From Synergistaceae bacterium (GTDB lineage: Bacteria; Synergistota; Synergistia; Synergistales; Aminobacteriaceae): DNA of 6,629 nt. The stretch's first letter is position 1. Every line of letters starts with the position of its first letter. Positions 5,376 through 6,629 of the stretch are shown piece by piece. The notes beneath the pieces are model-generated. The model ran no database searches and was not told where the DNA came from. It saw nothing but the letters and a program-made list of their open reading frames with translations. The position numbers were made by a program, and so were the translations under genes. Location of the stretch: the NCBI GenBank assembly GCA_017446645.1, contig JAFSQO010000339.1:1-6629 (forward strand), read 5' to 3'.

Positions 5376-6629
5376 CTACCCCCTTGTTACTTCCATGATG
5401 CCGCGGACTTCGTTTAATCTTGCCATTGCTGAATATAACTGCTCAAGATTCCTGACACGTAATTCAAGTTTCATGCGCATTAAACTATTGCCTACCACTG
5501 AAGCCTTGACACTGAGAATGCTTATGCCCTCAAGACCTACGGCTTTAGCTGCGTCTGCAAATAATTCTTCGCGGTCAACTCCTTCAACTTTGATTCTTGC
5601 CTTGTAGTATTTCGTGTCGCGTCCGGGGATTACGCTTTTATCATTATTGGCCCAGGACACATTAATGACCCTGCCGTCTTTCTTGTCTGCAATGCTGTGA
5701 CAGTCTGCACGGTGTATAGTGATACCGCGCCTCACTGTAGAAATTCCTATTATGTCATCACCTGGAACGGGTTCGCAGCAATTCGCAAGGGTAACGCTGA
5801 CTCCTCCCTCGCCTTCGACTAAGATATCGGACTTGAAGAATTTTTTGCCCTCGTGTGCTGGTTCGAGATTTACAGGGACTGTCTGGGGTTCAGGGGCATG
5901 ATGCTGGACGTAGGCAAGTGCGAGCTGCTGGGCAACTGCTGAAGGGCCTGTGGATCCGGAGCCTACTGACACTAACTGGTCATCAATGTTGTTGAAGTCC
6001 TCACGAGTTACGTTTTCGAGTCCGCGTTTACGCAATTCACGTTCTACAAGTTTCCAACCGCGCTCTAACTTTTCATCACGGTCTGCTTTCTCTGCTGCCT
6101 TGAAATAACTGCGAATCTTGGCACGGGTCTTTGCTGAGTTCACTATCTTGGTCCAGTCCTTACTCGGTGAACCCTGCGGAGATGTGAGTATCTTCACTAT
6201 ATCGCCGCTGTGTAACTGGGTATTAAGCGGAACTATACGGCCGTTAATCATTGCACCGACGCAGTGATTGCCGACTTCAGTGTGAACAGAATAGGCAAAA
6301 TCAAGCGTAGTAGAACCATTTGGCAAAATCATCGGCTTACCGTCAGGCGTAAATACATAAACTTCGCTAGTAAGCAAAATATCGCTCTTCAAGACATCCA
6401 TAAATTCCTGAGCATTGCCTTCATCTCCGCCGGCTTCTAGGGCCTGTCTTACCCACATTAATTTAGCGTCAAGTCCCTTGATTAGCTTGCGTGAACCTCC
6501 TGCCTTGTAGACCCAATGTGCAGCAATTCCGTACTCTGCAAGATTGTTCATCTCATAAGTACGTATCTGGACCTCTAAAGGCACACCAAAGGCCATTACT
6601 GTAGTGTGCAATGACTGGTACATGTTGGA
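5376..6629 (-). CDS. RelA/SpoT-family (p)ppGpp enzyme, C-terminal part (cut by right edge)
   Basis: Long RSH proteins make and/or hydrolyse the alarmone (p)ppGpp and sense stalled ribosomes. The frame is open to the window edge and reads Ser-Asn before MYQSLHTTV, so the Met at 6623 is internal and the true start is outside. Counting from that Met, the end of the synthetase domain is seen as YQSLHTTV (2-9) and EVQIRT (17-22) to AEYGIAAHW (29-37). The TGS domain follows (about 87-148, VYVFTPDGK to DIVKILTS), then a helical region. The conserved-cysteine zinc-finger domain comes next (about 276-310, [12 protein letters not shown], with likely ligands Cys282/283, His304 and Cys308), and a C-terminal ACT domain (about 340-415). 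All regulatory domains look intact. Whether the enzyme also has hydrolase activity cannot be judged, because the HD domain and the RxKD/ExDD loop lie off the window; hence no choice between relA, spoT and rel. Stop is TAG. Confidence 0.95.
   Translation of the reverse strand, partial: SNMYQSLHTTVMAFGVPLEVQIRTYEMNNLAEYGIAAHWVYKAGGSRKLIKGLDAKLMWVRQALEAGGDEGNAQEFMDVLKSDILLTSEVYVFTPDGKPMILPNGSTTLDFAYSVHTEVGNHCVGAMINGRIVPLNTQLHSGDIVKILTSPQGSPSKDWTKIVNSAKTRAKIRSYFKAAEKADRDEKLERGWKLVERELRKRGLENVTREDFNNIDDQLVSVGSGSTGPSAVAQQLALAYVQHHAPEPQTVPVNLEPAHEGKKFFKSDILVEGEGGVSVTLANCCEPVPGDDIIGISTVRRGITIHRADCHSIADKKDGRVINVSWANNDKSVIPGRDTKYYKARIKVEGVDREELFADAAKAVGLEGISILSVKASVVGNSLMRMKLELRVRNLEQLYSAMARLNEVRGIMEVTRG

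Noticed and set aside
1929..5901. Plus-strand open frames of 60-85 codons (for example 1929-2114, 2385-2567, 3050-3259, 3358-3615, 3909-4100, 4815-5048, 5395-5607, 5719-5901)
   Set aside because: Each lies opposite a well-identified minus-strand gene, has no recognisable motif, and is of a length expected by chance opposite coding DNA.
6621..6623. ATG as the start of the RSH protein
   Set aside because: The residues before it (Ser-Asn) and after it (YQSLHTTV) are in the middle of the conserved synthetase domain, so the gene simply continues beyond the window.
1..6629. Mobile elements, CRISPR arrays, tRNA or rRNA genes, phage or defence genes
   Set aside because: No inverted terminal repeats, regularly spaced repeats, tRNA-like clover leaf or transposase or integrase motifs were seen; nearly all bases are taken up by housekeeping genes.

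Overview
The window carries one compact, entirely minus-strand bacterial gene run, read from right to left. It starts with the 3' part of a long RelA/SpoT-type (p)ppGpp enzyme whose beginning is off the right edge. Next come dtd (D-aminoacyl-tRNA deacylase), a metallo-beta-lactamase-fold hydrolase of the glyoxalase II-like group, mreB, mreC, mreD and mrdA (penicillin-binding protein 2). After an 84-base gap there is the first 33 codons of an unidentified gene that leaves the left edge. The gaps between the first seven genes are only 9, 26, 28, 14, 2 and 13 bases. Several Shine-Dalgarno sequences lie in the last codons or stop codon of the gene before, so this is very probably one operon whose main promoter lies outside the window to the right. 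No convincing gene was found on the plus strand.

Functionally the run joins two sets of genes. The first (RSH, dtd, MBL hydrolase) covers the stringent response, translation quality control and small-molecule thioester hydrolysis or detoxification; this trio is familiar from Firmicutes and some other phyla. The second (mreB, mreC, mreD, mrdA) is the core of the elongasome: an actin-like filament, a periplasmic or extracytoplasmic scaffold, a membrane partner and the class B transpeptidase that builds side-wall peptidoglycan. The organism is therefore most likely rod-shaped, with a peptidoglycan wall.

The organism cannot be named with certainty. The mid-40s GC content (estimated by eye), the RSH-dtd-MBL order joined to mreBCD-mrdA and the protein divergence would fit a Synergistota or clostridia-like gut or anaerobic lineage; this is inference from memory of gene orders. 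MreB begins with a short amphipathic helix like that of E. coli MreB.

Most of the window is ordinary housekeeping. I do not see a new defence, mobile or biosynthetic system. The points most worth checking are a possible Cys-Cys-His-Cys zinc site in PBP2, divergent nucleotide-pocket motifs in MreB, the fusion of the two gene blocks, and the promoter-like gap ahead of the unidentified left-edge gene.
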